In this document: positions 25,740 to 34,692 of the stretch, one piece after another
Numbering within the stretch: the first letter of the stretch is position 1
How the letters are laid out: every line of letters starts with the position of its first letter
Assembly (NCBI RefSeq): GCF_030824455.1
Contig: NZ_JAVBXR010000008.1
Location: 1 to 58,861, forward strand
DNA from: Desulfobulbus sp.
GTDB lineage: Bacteria > Desulfobacterota > Desulfobulbia > Desulfobulbales > Desulfobulbaceae
DNA length: 58,861 bases
Reading direction: 5' to 3'
Notes under the pieces: generated by a model
Seen by the model: only the letters and a program-made list of their open reading frames with translations
Database searches by the model: none
Told to the model about the DNA's origin: nothing
Position numbers and translations under genes: made by a program

Positions 25740-26970
25740 GGCGGTTGGGCCAGGGCGGCGTTAATTTTCGCCGCCAGATCTTTCTTCAAAAAGGGCTTTT
25801 GCAGGAAATAAACGCCCTCGTCAAGTACGCCGTGATGGGCGATGACGTTGGCGGTGTAGCCCGACATGAACACCTGCTTCATGGTCGGCAAAAAGCTGTG
25901 CAGCTTGGCGGCCAGTTCGCGACCGTTCATCTCCGGCATAACCACGTCGGTCAGCAGGAGATCGATCCGCCCCTGGCTCTCCCGCGCCAGCCGGATGGCC
26001 TCGCCCGGGGTTGACGCCGCCAACACCGTATAGCCCAGACTGGTCAGCATCCGCTGGTTCAACTGCAGCAGCGCGGTCTCATCCTCCACCAGCAAAATGA
26101 TCCGGCCAGCGCCGTCCGCCGCCGGGACGCTCTCCGACAGTTCCTCCAGGGCCTGGCCGCCGTGACGCGGCAAATAAATTTTCAAGGTCGTTCCCTGGCC
26201 GGGCTCGCTGTACACGTTGATAAACCCGTTGTTTTGCCGCACAATGCCGTATACCGTCGACAACCCCAGCCCGGTGCTTTCGCCCATGCCTTTGGTGGTG
26301 AAAAACGGCTCAAATATCTTGGCGAGAATATCCTCGTCCATGCCGCAGCCGTCGTCGCTGACCGCGAGCAGGACATATTCGCCGGGAACATACTCCAGAT
26401 GTTCGGCGCAATACTCCGCGTCAAGCGTCACATTGCCGGTTTCGATGGTTAATTTTCCTGTGCCGCCAATGGCGTCGCGGGCGTTGACGCAGAGATTGGC
26501 CAGGATCTGGTCGACCTGGGTCGGGTCGATCCGCACCGACCACAACGCCGCCGCCGGCGCCCAGACCAGGGCGATGTCCTCGCCGATCAATCGCCGCAAC
26601 ATTTTGAGCAATCCCTCGACCGTGGCGTTGATGTTGAGCACCTTCGGCGAGACCGTCTGTTTGCGGGCAAAGGCGAGCAGTTGCCGGGTCAGTTCCACCG
26701 ACCGCTGCCCAGCCTTCTTGATTTCCTGGAGGTCGCCGCGCATCGGCGAATTCGGCTCCAGTTGCTCTTCGATAAAATCAGCAAGGCCCAGAATCACGCT
26801 CAGCATGTTGTTAAAATCGTGCGCCACGCCGCCGGCCAGTCGGCCAACGGATTCCATCTTTTGCGCCTGCATTAATTGGGCAAGCAGTTTTTCCTGCTCC
26901 TCCTCCGCCTTTTTCCGGGGCGTGATGTCGCGATAGATGGCCTGATTGACCGCCTGACCGCCTGACCGCC
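25721..26970 (-). CDS. Hybrid histidine kinase, C-terminal part (HisKA-HATPase-receiver), frameshifted from its N-terminus
   Basis: This frame encodes what should be the second part of the PAS kinase to its right. It runs from the tail of the last PAS domain (NQAIYRDITPRKKAEEEQEK) into the HisKA box with the phosphorylated His in RLAGGVAHDFNNMLS. The ATPase N-box (NLCVNARDAI) and G-boxes (SDDGCGMDEDI, GMGESTGLGLSTVYG) follow. A receiver domain (IILLVEDETALL, phospho-acceptor Asp in LLLTDVVMPEMNG) closes it. All key residues are intact, which argues against old decay. In this frame the only start upstream is a TTG at 27004 without a ribosome site, so the part may be translated only after slippage or in cells with another repeat number. 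It lies after an 8-bp triple repeat at 26947-26970. Confidence 0.85.
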
Positions 26971-29076
26971 GCGATCCGCACGGATGCCGGTGGCTTCCAC
27001 CCAACGAATTTTGCCGTCTTTGCGCACAATCCGAAATTCGTAACGAAGCGCCGAGACTCTGCCATCCATGCGCTCTCGCACCCGCTCCTGCACCATGGCC
27101 AGATCTTCGGGATGGACCAGCCGCCAGACGTCTCCTCCTCCCATGGCCCGCATTTCAATCTCGGTGTAGCCAAACAACTCCACAAACGCCGGGTTGACAT
27201 AGCGGATTTGCGGCGGGAATCCATCCATAATGGCAATGGCGTCCATCGACTGCTCAAAAAGGGTGCGATACCGCACCTCGGAAGCGCGCAGGGTTTCCTC
27301 CATTTGCTTGCGCTCGGTGATGTCCTGGAATGTGCCCCGCAGACATTCGACCGCGCCGTTCTCGCCGCGCACCGCCTCTCCGCGCACCGTGATCCAGCGG
27401 CGGCCGCCGTCCGGCCGAACAACCTCGGCGTCATAGACATAGGCGCCCCCTTGCCGCAGGCAGCGTTCCACCTCCTCGCTGAGCCCCCGCCAACTCTCCA
27501 GAGTGAAATACTGCCGCACCTCGGGGTATTCAGCCGGCGGCAGGCTTTGATCCCGACCGTAAATCCGATACACCTCGTCGGACCAGGTGTGCTGCCCGGA
27601 GGCGACGTCCCATTGCCAGCTGCCGATTTCGGCGAGGCGCTGCGCCTCGCGCAAGGCCAAATCGCTCCGTTGCAACGAGGCTTCCGCCTCCTTGCGCTCG
27701 GTGATGTCCTGCAGATCCCCGTACACGTAGCGCACCCGGCCCTCCTCGTCCATGAGGGGCTCGCATTGGGTGCGCACCCATTTGCACACCCCCTTGGCCG
27801 AAATCAGCTCCAACTCCAGGTTGTACGGACGGCCCAGCTCGACGGCGTCCCGAACCGCTTGTTCAATCGCGACCCGGTGCTCGCCGTGATAGTACGACAA
27901 GCCCTGCTCCACGCTCATGGAGGCCGTCGGCTCCAGATCGTGAATGCGGGCGCACTCTTCGGTCCAGGAACCAAGGCCGGTGTGCGGATCAAATTCCCAC
28001 CCGCCGACCTTGGCCAGCCGGCTGGTTCGCTGCAGCAGCACCCGATGCCGTTGCAATTGCTCCTGGTCACGACGCTCCTTGGTCACATCGCGAGAAATGC
28101 CGTATAGGCCGGTCACCTGGCCCTCCCGGTCGCGAATGACGCCCTTGGCCACCAGAAAAACCAGGGACTCGCCGCTCAAGGTGACGATTTGTTCCTCGTG
28201 ATTGCTCACCGTCCCGGATTCCATGATCTCCCGGTCCCTGGCCATCAACTGCTCGGCGATCTCAGCCGGAAACGCGTCCTGGTCCGTTCGCCCGATCAAT
28301 TCGCTCGCGGTCTTGCCGATCACCCGTTGGGCCGCCTCATTGCACAGCAAATAGCGCCCGGCCCGATCTTTGACAAACACCGCGTCGGTGGTGGATTCCA
28401 AAAGGGCGTGCATCAGCTGCTCCTGCTGCGTCTGGGCAGCCTCAATTCTTGTCGCACGCAGCAGCAGAAAAAAAGAGCCGAGAAGAAAAACGAGCCAGCA
28501 GGCCCAACCCACCCGCTGCTCCCGCTGCTGGCGGACAATAACCGCAGCCAATTGCAGCGCTTGCTCGGTCTCGACGGCGTCGGCAATGTGCTCGGTTTCG
28601 TGAAATTCCTTGAGTTGTTGAATGCGCAGCGCCTCGACATTTTCTTTGGCGACCAGCAGGTTGCGCACGGTGCGGTCAAGCCGGGCCAGCCCCTCCCGGT
28701 AGGATTGGAGCAAAACAAGCATCTGCCCCGTCGGCGGCGCGGCGGCTACCCCCTGCAGGGCGCTGCGGCCATCCAGGCAATCCTGAACCTTGAGGGCGGC
28801 ATTGTCGAGGGCGGCCAGCGCCTCCCCGGCGGTCACCGGCTCGCCGGCCAGATGCTTGCCTTGAAAAATAATGGCCTGGGCGATGAAACGACGCGCCTGC
28901 TGCAGGTTGTCTGACAGCGCGACATGATTGGGGTAGGAGGAGCGATAGAGGTTGTTGGCCCACCAAAGCATCATTGAAGAGACCACGGCAATGACGCCGA
29001 TCACGACCATCGCCCGCTCGCTGCGCAGTGTCCGCGTTTTGGCGATCAACGGGGAAGGCGGCACAGAAGAGGTCAT
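26872..29076 (-). CDS. Multi-PAS sensor kinase, N-terminal part, frameshifted before the kinase domain
   Basis: 734 residues from the ATG at 29076, which overlaps the TGA of the upstream binding-protein gene (ATGA), so translation is coupled. Residues about 20-42 form a membrane helix, then a periplasmic helical sensor region, then a second helix (WACWLVFLLGSFFLLL). Four PAS-type domains follow, marked by LLESTTDAVFVKDRAGRYLL, LAKVGGWEFDPHTG, LAEIGSWQWDVASG and LFEQSMDAIAIMDG, each with a PAC-like DITERK or similar end. After GIRADRGGQAV the frame shifts and terminates in an Arg-rich nonsense tail. The true continuation is the downstream HisKA-HATPase-receiver frame. Together they would make a hybrid kinase of about 1,115 residues. 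Confidence 0.88.
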   Translation of the reverse strand: MTSSVPPSPLIAKTRTLRSERAMVVIGVIAVVSSMMLWWANNLYRSSYPNHVALSDNLQQARRFIAQAIIFQGKHLAGEPVTAGEALAALDNAALKVQDCLDGRSALQGVAAAPPTGQMLVLLQSYREGLARLDRTVRNLLVAKENVEALRIQQLKEFHETEHIADAVETEQALQLAAVIVRQQREQRVGWACWLVFLLGSFFLLLRATRIEAAQTQQEQLMHALLESTTDAVFVKDRAGRYLLCNEAAQRVIGKTASELIGRTDQDAFPAEIAEQLMARDREIMESGTVSNHEEQIVTLSGESLVFLVAKGVIRDREGQVTGLYGISRDVTKERRDQEQLQRHRVLLQRTSRLAKVGGWEFDPHTGLGSWTEECARIHDLEPTASMSVEQGLSYYHGEHRVAIEQAVRDAVELGRPYNLELELISAKGVCKWVRTQCEPLMDEEGRVRYVYGDLQDITERKEAEASLQRSDLALREAQRLAEIGSWQWDVASGQHTWSDEVYRIYGRDQSLPPAEYPEVRQYFTLESWRGLSEEVERCLRQGGAYVYDAEVVRPDGGRRWITVRGEAVRGENGAVECLRGTFQDITERKQMEETLRASEVRYRTLFEQSMDAIAIMDGFPPQIRYVNPAFVELFGYTEIEMRAMGGGDVWRLVHPEDLAMVQERVRERMDGRVSALRYEFRIVRKDGKIRWVEATGIRADRGGQAVRRSIRPSIATSRPGKRRRRSRKNCLPN
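26947..26970 (-). repeat. Three tandem copies of an 8-bp unit at the kinase frameshift
   Basis: The coding (minus) strand reads GGCGGTCA three times in a row. With two copies the N-terminal frame continues directly into the kinase frame as GGQAVNQAIYRD; with three the frame is off. Copy numbers 2, 5 and 8 restore the protein. The array sits just before the HisKA domain. Confidence 0.9.
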
Positions 29077-29687
29077 GGCGTTTTCTCCTTGTTGGTTGCA
29101 GCTGTCGGTCCAGGCAGGCTCTCTCGGGTACAGCCTAAGGGCTCGATCAGCTCCAGGTGGGCCCTGCCGCCGATGAAGCCGCGCAGCTCGGGGTTGAAAC
29201 GATCCCGAAGGGACTGGTCCGCCGGCCTGAAGGCAAAAGCGCCGCAACCCGGCGTCAGGGTGGCGTTGTGAAACGGCACGGCCCGTTCCATGTCGGCGTG
29301 CTGATCAGCCAGCTGTTGGATGCTTGGCGACGAAAGGGCCAAGCCGTCCGCCAGGCCGCTGGCAATCTGGTTGATGCGGCCGGCGCGAAGATGGGGAATC
29401 AACGAGCCACAATCGACCTGCATCCATTCGATCCGCTCCACACCCAACCGGAGCCAGATGACCCGGGCCACCTCGGGCGACTCGCCGGTCACCCGGCCCT
29501 GGGCGTCCACGAAGGCAAAGGGCGGTTCGACCGCGTAGCCGGTGCGGACCACGCCGGTGCGGGCAATGCGGGCGGCAGCGTCCTCGGAACCACTGCGCAG
29601 CGACCAGAATCCGGCCAGAACAGCCGCCAGAATCATGCCCCCAGCCGCCGCCACCGGCTTCGGCGCGTCCGAGCCTGTCCGCCCCAT
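29073..29687 (-). CDS. Periplasmic solute-binding (SBP_bac_3-like) protein, internally deleted
   Basis: About 204 residues from the ATG at 29687; a GTG at 29756 is the alternative. A hydrophobic N-terminal segment is followed by VVRTGYAVEPPFAFVDAQGR and GSLIPHLRAGRI, the first half of a family-3 binding domain. The expected hinge and most of lobe 2 (about 90 residues, normally with a TPERA-like motif) are missing. The sequence jumps in frame to SGLADGLALSSPSIQ and the C-terminal GAFAFRPADQSLRDRFN. This reads as an in-frame internal deletion. The gene overlaps the kinase by four bases, so the protein probably served as the periplasmic sensor feeding the kinase. Ligand binding is doubtful in the present form. 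Confidence 0.7.
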   Translation of the reverse strand: MGRTGSDAPKPVAAAGGMILAAVLAGFWSLRSGSEDAAARIARTGVVRTGYAVEPPFAFVDAQGRVTGESPEVARVIWLRLGVERIEWMQVDCGSLIPHLRAGRINQIASGLADGLALSSPSIQQLADQHADMERAVPFHNATLTPGCGAFAFRPADQSLRDRFNPELRGFIGGRAHLELIEPLGCTRESLPGPTAATNKEKTP

Positions 29688-30016
29688 GGTCCGTTGGCGT
29701 TCGATTGCGCCGGTTTCGCCCCCTCGCCCATCGCAGTCCTCCCCGGTTTGCGTCACACGCTGTCATTGTCGACAAAAGGAAGCCTTTTTGCAATCCAACA
29801 GCTACATTTATCTCACTTTTTCCCGAAACACACCGCCTGCTTGGAGTTCTTGAGAGCCCTTAGGAATCCTATGCGAGCTTTAGCACCCTTTGGCTCTCTC
29901 ATTTTCCGGCAAGGCCTTGGCCGGCAAGGATACGCTGTGCGGCGCTTGTTTTCCGGCTTGACTTTGTGATAGAGTTTTAAAGAAATACTTCTTGTGATAT
30001 TCCGCCAGGGGGCCAC

Positions 30017-32068
30017 ATGTCGATCAAATTTTTTGCCAATAATTTACGCCTTGCTCTGATCGTGCCGGTGGCCGCTGCCCTGGTGGCGACAATGCTCATC
30101 GCTGTTGGTTTTATCATCGTCTCGCAAAATCGCGGCGCCGCCCAGCTGAACGCCTTGATTGACCAGGCCTTCCACACCACCGGCGAGAAAATTACCCGCG
30201 ACCTGACCGGGCTGTCCAGCCAATTGGAAACCCGGATGCAGATAATGAAGGAGTCGGTGCGCGGCGAACTGGGCGGTTCTTCCCGCGACGCCATGCTCAA
30301 AGCCGGAGAATCGGTGCTTTGGCGGATGCGCAAGGCCTACGAGAACTCGGCCGCCGCCCATGCCCAATTGCTTGGCCAAGTGGCGCTTCCCGCCGTGCGT
30401 GCCCGCGATTCGTCGACGCTCAGCGGTTACGCCCGCACCGCCAGAGAAAACCCGGACATCCTCCTTGTTTTTTTCCTCGACGGCTCGCGCACCCCCCTGG
30501 CCACCTATCTCAACGAAAACCACCCGGGCCTGCAAACGCTCCTCAAAACCACGGGTCGCGCCCCTCTGGAAATCGTCAAGGCCATGATGAGCGACAAGGC
30601 ATTTCTGGTGGTCAGCCATCCTGTCGGCAACGAGGACGAACCGGACGGCTACGTCTACCTGGCGGTTGATCCCGGCAAAATCAAAGAGGAAGAACACCTC
30701 CTGACCACCCATTTCAACCGGCTGATTGATCAAAACGAAGCGGCCATCGACAAGGTGCTGGCCGGCGAATCAACGGCCATCGTCGCCGCCCTGGGAACCT
30801 CGATCAGCGAAATCGAACGCCACACCAGGGAAGCCTCAGGCAAGATCATCGCCGATTTCAGCGCCTCAAGCAGCCAGATGACGGCCCGAATCAAACTTGT
30901 CTTCCTGGCGGGATCGGTGGTGTGCTTTGCCCTGATCCTTTTGATTCTGACCCTCAACGCCGGCGCCATTCTTCGCATTCTCGGCGGCGAACCTTCGGCC
31001 ATGGCCGCCATGGCCGGGCGCATTGCCCAGGGCGACCTCGACATCCGGTTTCCGCCCCAGGCGGCCGGCGACCGGGGGAACAGCCTGCAGGATTCGTTGC
31101 GGGAGATGGTGGGGCAACTGCAGCAATTGATCGGCGCGCTGCTCTCCCAGAGCGGACGTATGGCCGACACCAGCAGCGATCTCCACACCGCTGCCGGCGA
31201 AATGTCCCGCGACGCCGAACTGTCGGCCGCCAAATCATCGACCGTGGCCGCAGCCACCGAAGAGCTCAGCGTCAACATGAACACCGTGGCCATGGCCAGC
31301 GGCCAGGCGGCGAGAAACGTCAATATCGTGGCGGCCGCCCTGGAAGAGATGACCGCCGCCATCAACCGCATCAGCACCGACACCGAAAAGGCGAACGAAA
31401 TCACCCGGGAGGCCGTGGCCGCGGCGCACAGCTCCTCGGCCAAGGTCAACACCCTGGGGCTGGCGGCCCACGAAATTTCCAAGGTCACCGAGGTGATCAC
31501 CGACATCTCCGAGCAGACCAACCTGCTGGCGCTCAACGCCACCATTGAGGCGGCCCGCGCCGGCGAGGCGGGCAAGGGGTTTGCGGTGGTGGCCAACGAA
31601 ATCAAGGAACTGGCCAAGCAGACCGCCCAGGCCACCGGCGAAATCAAGGCCAAAATCGCCTCCATTCAGCAGTCCACCGACGACACGGTCGACGAAATCA
31701 GCCGCATCACCAAGGTCATCAACGACGTCAACAGCCTGGTGTCGTCGATTGCCCAAGCCATCGAGATCCAGAACGCCACCACCACGGAAATCACCCGCAA
31801 CATCACCGAGGCGGCCCGGGGCATCGACGAGGTCAACGGCAACGTCGGCCGCAGTTCGCAGGTGGCCGGCGAGATCGCCCACGACATCACCGAGGTGTCC
31901 CGGCTGATTCACAATTCCCGCCAGTGCAGCGTCCGGGTCGAGGTGGGCAGTCAGTTGTTCACCGCCGTGATCAACGAGCTACAGGAGGAAACCAGCCGCT
32001 TCAAGCTGGGCGACAGCGGCGCGGCCGACAAGATCACTCCGGGTAGCCGTGGCGCCGGCAACGGGTGA
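30017..32068 (+). CDS. Methyl-accepting chemotaxis protein
   Basis: 683 residues. Membrane helices lie near residues 11-34 and 295-318 around a periplasmic sensing region of about 260 residues that lacks an obvious Cache or 4HB signature. A HAMP-like segment ([20 protein letters not shown]) follows. The long cytoplasmic coiled coil contains the signalling tip [20 protein letters not shown] with the [20 protein letters not shown] hairpin that docks CheA/CheW. Gln/Glu methylation sites are likely in the Ala-rich stretches. The C-terminus has no NWETF pentapeptide. It is monocistronic, divergent from the kinase/binding-protein operon across a 260-base gap, and no che genes are nearby. Confidence 0.93.
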   Translation: MSIKFFANNLRLALIVPVAAALVATMLIAVGFIIVSQNRGAAQLNALIDQAFHTTGEKITRDLTGLSSQLETRMQIMKESVRGELGGSSRDAMLKAGESVLWRMRKAYENSAAAHAQLLGQVALPAVRARDSSTLSGYARTARENPDILLVFFLDGSRTPLATYLNENHPGLQTLLKTTGRAPLEIVKAMMSDKAFLVVSHPVGNEDEPDGYVYLAVDPGKIKEEEHLLTTHFNRLIDQNEAAIDKVLAGESTAIVAALGTSISEIERHTREASGKIIADFSASSSQMTARIKLVFLAGSVVCFALILLILTLNAGAILRILGGEPSAMAAMAGRIAQGDLDIRFPPQAAGDRGNSLQDSLREMVGQLQQLIGALLSQSGRMADTSSDLHTAAGEMSRDAELSAAKSSTVAAATEELSVNMNTVAMASGQAARNVNIVAAALEEMTAAINRISTDTEKANEITREAVAAAHSSSAKVNTLGLAAHEISKVTEVITDISEQTNLLALNATIEAARAGEAGKGFAVVANEIKELAKQTAQATGEIKAKIASIQQSTDDTVDEISRITKVINDVNSLVSSIAQAIEIQNATTTEITRNITEAARGIDEVNGNVGRSSQVAGEIAHDITEVSRLIHNSRQCSVRVEVGSQLFTAVINELQEETSRFKLGDSGAADKITPGSRGAGNG

Positions 32069-32133
32069 TCCTGATTAATCGGCTTTACCCGGTCAAGCAA
32101 GCCGGATCGAAGCGGGGGGAGACCTCCGGCAAC

Positions 32134-32213
32134 CGTAGCCTGGATGTAGCATGCGGAATCCGGGGTTTGATGTGAGGTGTTCCCGGATTCCGTTGCACTG
32201 CATCCAGGCTACG
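32134..32213. repeat. Large REP-like inverted repeat
   Basis: An imperfect palindrome of two ~31-base arms (CGTAGCCTGGATG... and ...CATCCAGGCTACG, both containing a GGAATCCGGG-type core) around a loop of about 15 bases. The same GTAGCC-GGATG motif recurs in decayed form near 35960-36000. Repeats of this type are scattered in intergenic DNA of many proteobacteria. It follows the chemoreceptor gene and may act as a transcript end. Confidence 0.75.
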
Positions 32214-32231
32214 GGTTGGGGAGTGCGTCCT

Positions 32232-32460
32232 TTCGACAAGATTTTGCGGTGTGCATCATGCCTCTTTTGATTCAGCAATGGAATTATTCCATTGCTATTT
32301 CAAAAGTGATGCGTGTCTGCTTGTCAATTTCGACGAGCACAGCGAGGAGAAATCTCGCAACGTCCTGAGATCTCTCCCTGCGGTCGAGATGACACACCTT
32401 CGTCGACGAGGTTTTGCTCTGCGCATCATGCTTCGCTTGATTTGGAAACAGAATTATTCC
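32232..32460 (+). repeat. Dispersed MITE-like element, copy 2, with a partial tandem copy in front
   Basis: The full unit (about 32280-32460) starts and ends with the near-palindrome GAATTATTCC and has the same central arms (CAGCGAGGAGAAATCTCG) as copy 1, in the opposite orientation. Directly in front, 32232-32290 is a diverged duplicate of the element's right end (compare GCATCATGCCTC with GCATCATGCTTC), so two units lie in tandem. The element lies just upstream of a hemerythrin gene remnant. Confidence 0.75.
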
Positions 32461-32491
32461 CCGGCATGACCACCTCGGAGAACTTCCGCAG

Positions 32492-32671
32492 ACAAACGAC
32501 CACAAACATCGCGTGGCGCAGGTGGTTGCATTTCAGCGAAAATTCAAAGCAAGCGATTTGAAACTGGACATGCCGTTGCTCCAGTTGCTCAATGATTGGC
32601 TGGTGGAGCACATTATGAAAAAAACCGGCAAGCGGTGCGCAGGATTTTTGCGAGGAAAAGGCGTGGCGTAA
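32492..32671 (+). pseudogene. Bacteriohemerythrin C-terminal fragment
   Basis: Read in the frame of 32498, the sequence gives DHKHRVAQVVAFQRKFKASD, then LNDWLVEHIM and a tail CAGFLRGKGVA before TAA. This is the C-terminal third of a bacteriohemerythrin, including the H..E/D-type ligands of the last helix (WLVEHIM). The front two thirds with the other iron-binding histidines are absent; in their place is the dispersed element. There is no start codon or ribosome site. I take it as a gene remnant, possibly destroyed by arrival of the element. Confidence 0.7.
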
Positions 32672-32685
32672 GCCGGCTACCGCGG

Positions 32686-33432
32686 CTAGGGGCGGCTGGA
32701 AAGGCGGATGAATTGAATCCAGGCGCGGGCCGACTCGCGGGTGTTGTCGGAGTCGTTCATCACCGCCAGACTGGCCACGGGCGGCGGATTGCGGCCAAAG
32801 GCCAGGCGATAGTCGCGGACAATGTCCACGGTGTACTCCCGCCAGGTGTTGACCGCGCTGGAACCCGCGCTGACCGGAATCATCCGGGCCTCGTCGGCGT
32901 AGGCGCTGACGATGAACGGCTTGTCTGTGACCCGGTTGTCCCAGATGTAACTGATGGTGCTGTCCGGCGGGTACTGCCCGTACACTGTCTTGGCCAGCTG
33001 ATATTTCAGCTTTTTTGCCAACGACGCCTGGTCGGGCTCATAGGCGAACATCACGTAGAGCCGGGCCGGGTAATCGTCGCCCTCCTTGCTGCCGCTGTCG
33101 CCCTTGCGGTAGACGTTGCTCACTTTCCAGCGCCACGCCAATTGAGAATGCTCATAGACATTGAAGGTTTGCTTGAGCACCAGGCCCGAGGCCGAATTGT
33201 TGCTCTCCATCAGCAGACAGGGGCCGGTTTCGCAGCTATCAACCGTGTAGGTGGAATGGCGGGCGATCTTGGGGAAATGGAGGGGTTGCCAGCGCTCCAG
33301 GGACGCAAAATGCTCGTCGAGCAGAATCGTCTCGGCAAACGACAGCGATGCAATCAACAACAGGCCCATCAAGGCCGGCAGACAGGCAGAGCATCGCTTC
33401 CGCGTCTTTGATCCCAACCCCTGCACACTCAT
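32686..33432 (-). CDS. Exported DUF3047-like protein
   Basis: 248 residues from the ATG at 33432. A signal peptide (hydrophobic core LPALMGLLLIASLSFA, cleavage after FAE) is followed by a single domain with LAWRWKVSN, DDYPARLYVMFAYE, ISYIWDNR and IVRDYRLAFGRNPPPVASLAVMND, the pattern of DUF3047, a family of exported proteins of unknown function in anaerobic proteobacteria. The start codon overlaps the stop of the lipoprotein gene upstream (ATGA), so the two are translated together and probably work together at the cell envelope. Confidence 0.8.
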   Translation of the reverse strand: MSVQGLGSKTRKRCSACLPALMGLLLIASLSFAETILLDEHFASLERWQPLHFPKIARHSTYTVDSCETGPCLLMESNNSASGLVLKQTFNVYEHSQLAWRWKVSNVYRKGDSGSKEGDDYPARLYVMFAYEPDQASLAKKLKYQLAKTVYGQYPPDSTISYIWDNRVTDKPFIVSAYADEARMIPVSAGSSAVNTWREYTVDIVRDYRLAFGRNPPPVASLAVMNDSDNTRESARAWIQFIRLSSRP

Positions 33433-34463
33433 AATTTCCACCCGTTAAAGCGCAGATACCCGGCAAAATCGTTCATGTCCGAGGCGGACCTGTTCCAGGG
33501 TTTCAGGCTGGTGTAGAAGGGATTGCCGCTCTCCTTGGCGTCGCCGTATTCCTTGTCCATGCCGACGAAGAAATCCAGGCTGATCAGGCTGAGCAAGAGC
33601 GATTCCCAGGGCTTGATTGCCCCCTTGACGTGCCCTGCCAGCGGCCAGTCGCTGTAGTACCAGCTGGTCTGGCTGCCATCCGCCAGCGGCAGTCGTTTCA
33701 ATGCGGTCAATTCCCGCATCTCGGCTTCCAGCACTGTTTCCGGCGGCAACGAACTCTTGGCAACAATCTGGAGGTCCATAATCCGGTGGACGTCCTCCCG
33801 AATCACCACCTGGAGGACGTCGGTTGCCTGGAGCGACGGCAACACCGCCGGCAGCCGTTCGCCGTAGACGGCAAGCGGGGCTTGAGGCCAATCATCGGGA
33901 TACAGAGCCGCCGGCAGCGACTGGGTGGGAACGCTCACCGCATAGCAGCCGCAGGTTTGCGCCATGGTCGCCAGCAGCACCCGCTGCTCTGCGTCCAGGG
34001 TGAGAATGACCAACAGCCCCACATGTTTGCCGGCGCTGAGATGAAACGGAATCAGGCTGTACGGCAGTTCCGGGAAATGAATCCGGTAGACGAGGTTGGT
34101 GTAGCTGCCTTTTTCGGTGGCAAAGGGCCGGGCTTCGGCGTAGACGACCGGATGTTCAGGATCAACCACAAGGGTTTCGTTTTCCTTGGTTCCCAAGGCT
34201 TGCACTCGACCTATCCGGTTGTGGGGTTCCTGGCTCTCGCGCAGGACAAAGGCCGGGGCCATGCTTGACAGCATCGACATCATCGGGGTGGACGAATCGA
34301 GTTGGGCAACGACCGTTTGCTGTTGCGGAACCGAGTCCGTTGAGCGCCCGGCGCATCCGGCCAGCAGCACAACCACCGTCAGCAAGGCAAGACGCGGCCA
34401 GCAGGGGACGACGAATACCGGTTTCCGGGCGGGCCTGCCTTTGCCTTCATTTCGCGGCGCCAT
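33429..34463 (-). CDS. Probable lipoprotein of unknown function
   Basis: 344 residues with a strong AAAGGAGG ribosome site. A basic N-terminus, a hydrophobic run and the lipobox LLAGC (Cys near residue 37) mark a lipoprotein; the residue after Cys is Ala, which predicts outer-membrane sorting by the usual rule. The mature domain has a TCGCY cysteine pair and blocks such as VVYAEARPFATEKGSYTNLVYR and a C-terminal region ending FAGYLRFNGWKL. I do not recognise a family. Its stop overlaps the start of the DUF3047 gene by four bases, so they form a two-gene operon. Confidence 0.75.
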   Translation of the reverse strand: MAPRNEGKGRPARKPVFVVPCWPRLALLTVVVLLAGCAGRSTDSVPQQQTVVAQLDSSTPMMSMLSSMAPAFVLRESQEPHNRIGRVQALGTKENETLVVDPEHPVVYAEARPFATEKGSYTNLVYRIHFPELPYSLIPFHLSAGKHVGLLVILTLDAEQRVLLATMAQTCGCYAVSVPTQSLPAALYPDDWPQAPLAVYGERLPAVLPSLQATDVLQVVIREDVHRIMDLQIVAKSSLPPETVLEAEMRELTALKRLPLADGSQTSWYYSDWPLAGHVKGAIKPWESLLLSLISLDFFVGMDKEYGDAKESGNPFYTSLKPWNRSASDMNDFAGYLRFNGWKL

Positions 34464-34692
34464 GCGTCCGACCTCCTTTGATTGCTGACGACTTATTCGC
34501 AGTTGCGTTCAAGATGGTGTGTCACCTTGCAACCATGCAGGAATGAAGGAAAAACGGTCCGGCAACGCAAAGATGTCGTTGTTCAACAGATGACCGCTGC
34601 GAGAAAATCGCGGAGGTCTGATCAAGGGATGGAGAGCAACGCAATCCCGGACAGGATCGCCGGCGACTGGCGCATGGCCGGCATTTCAGGCT
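34464..34692. other. Intergenic gap without a recognised gene
   Basis: About 230 bases between two minus-strand genes. It should contain the promoter of the lipoprotein/DUF3047 operon; no convincing -35/-10 pair stands out. Plus-strand frames here have no ribosome site. Confidence 0.35.

Noticed and set aside
30730-31912. Two long antisense frames under the chemoreceptor gene
   Set aside because: The sense frame carries the unmistakable MCP signalling hairpin; the antisense products are low-complexity shadows.
32251-32469. Plus-strand frame of 72 codons inside element copy 2, similar to the N-terminal extension of the flavodoxin-like frame
   Set aside because: Both come from the same dispersed repeat DNA; the similarity is nucleotide-level repeat, not a protein family.
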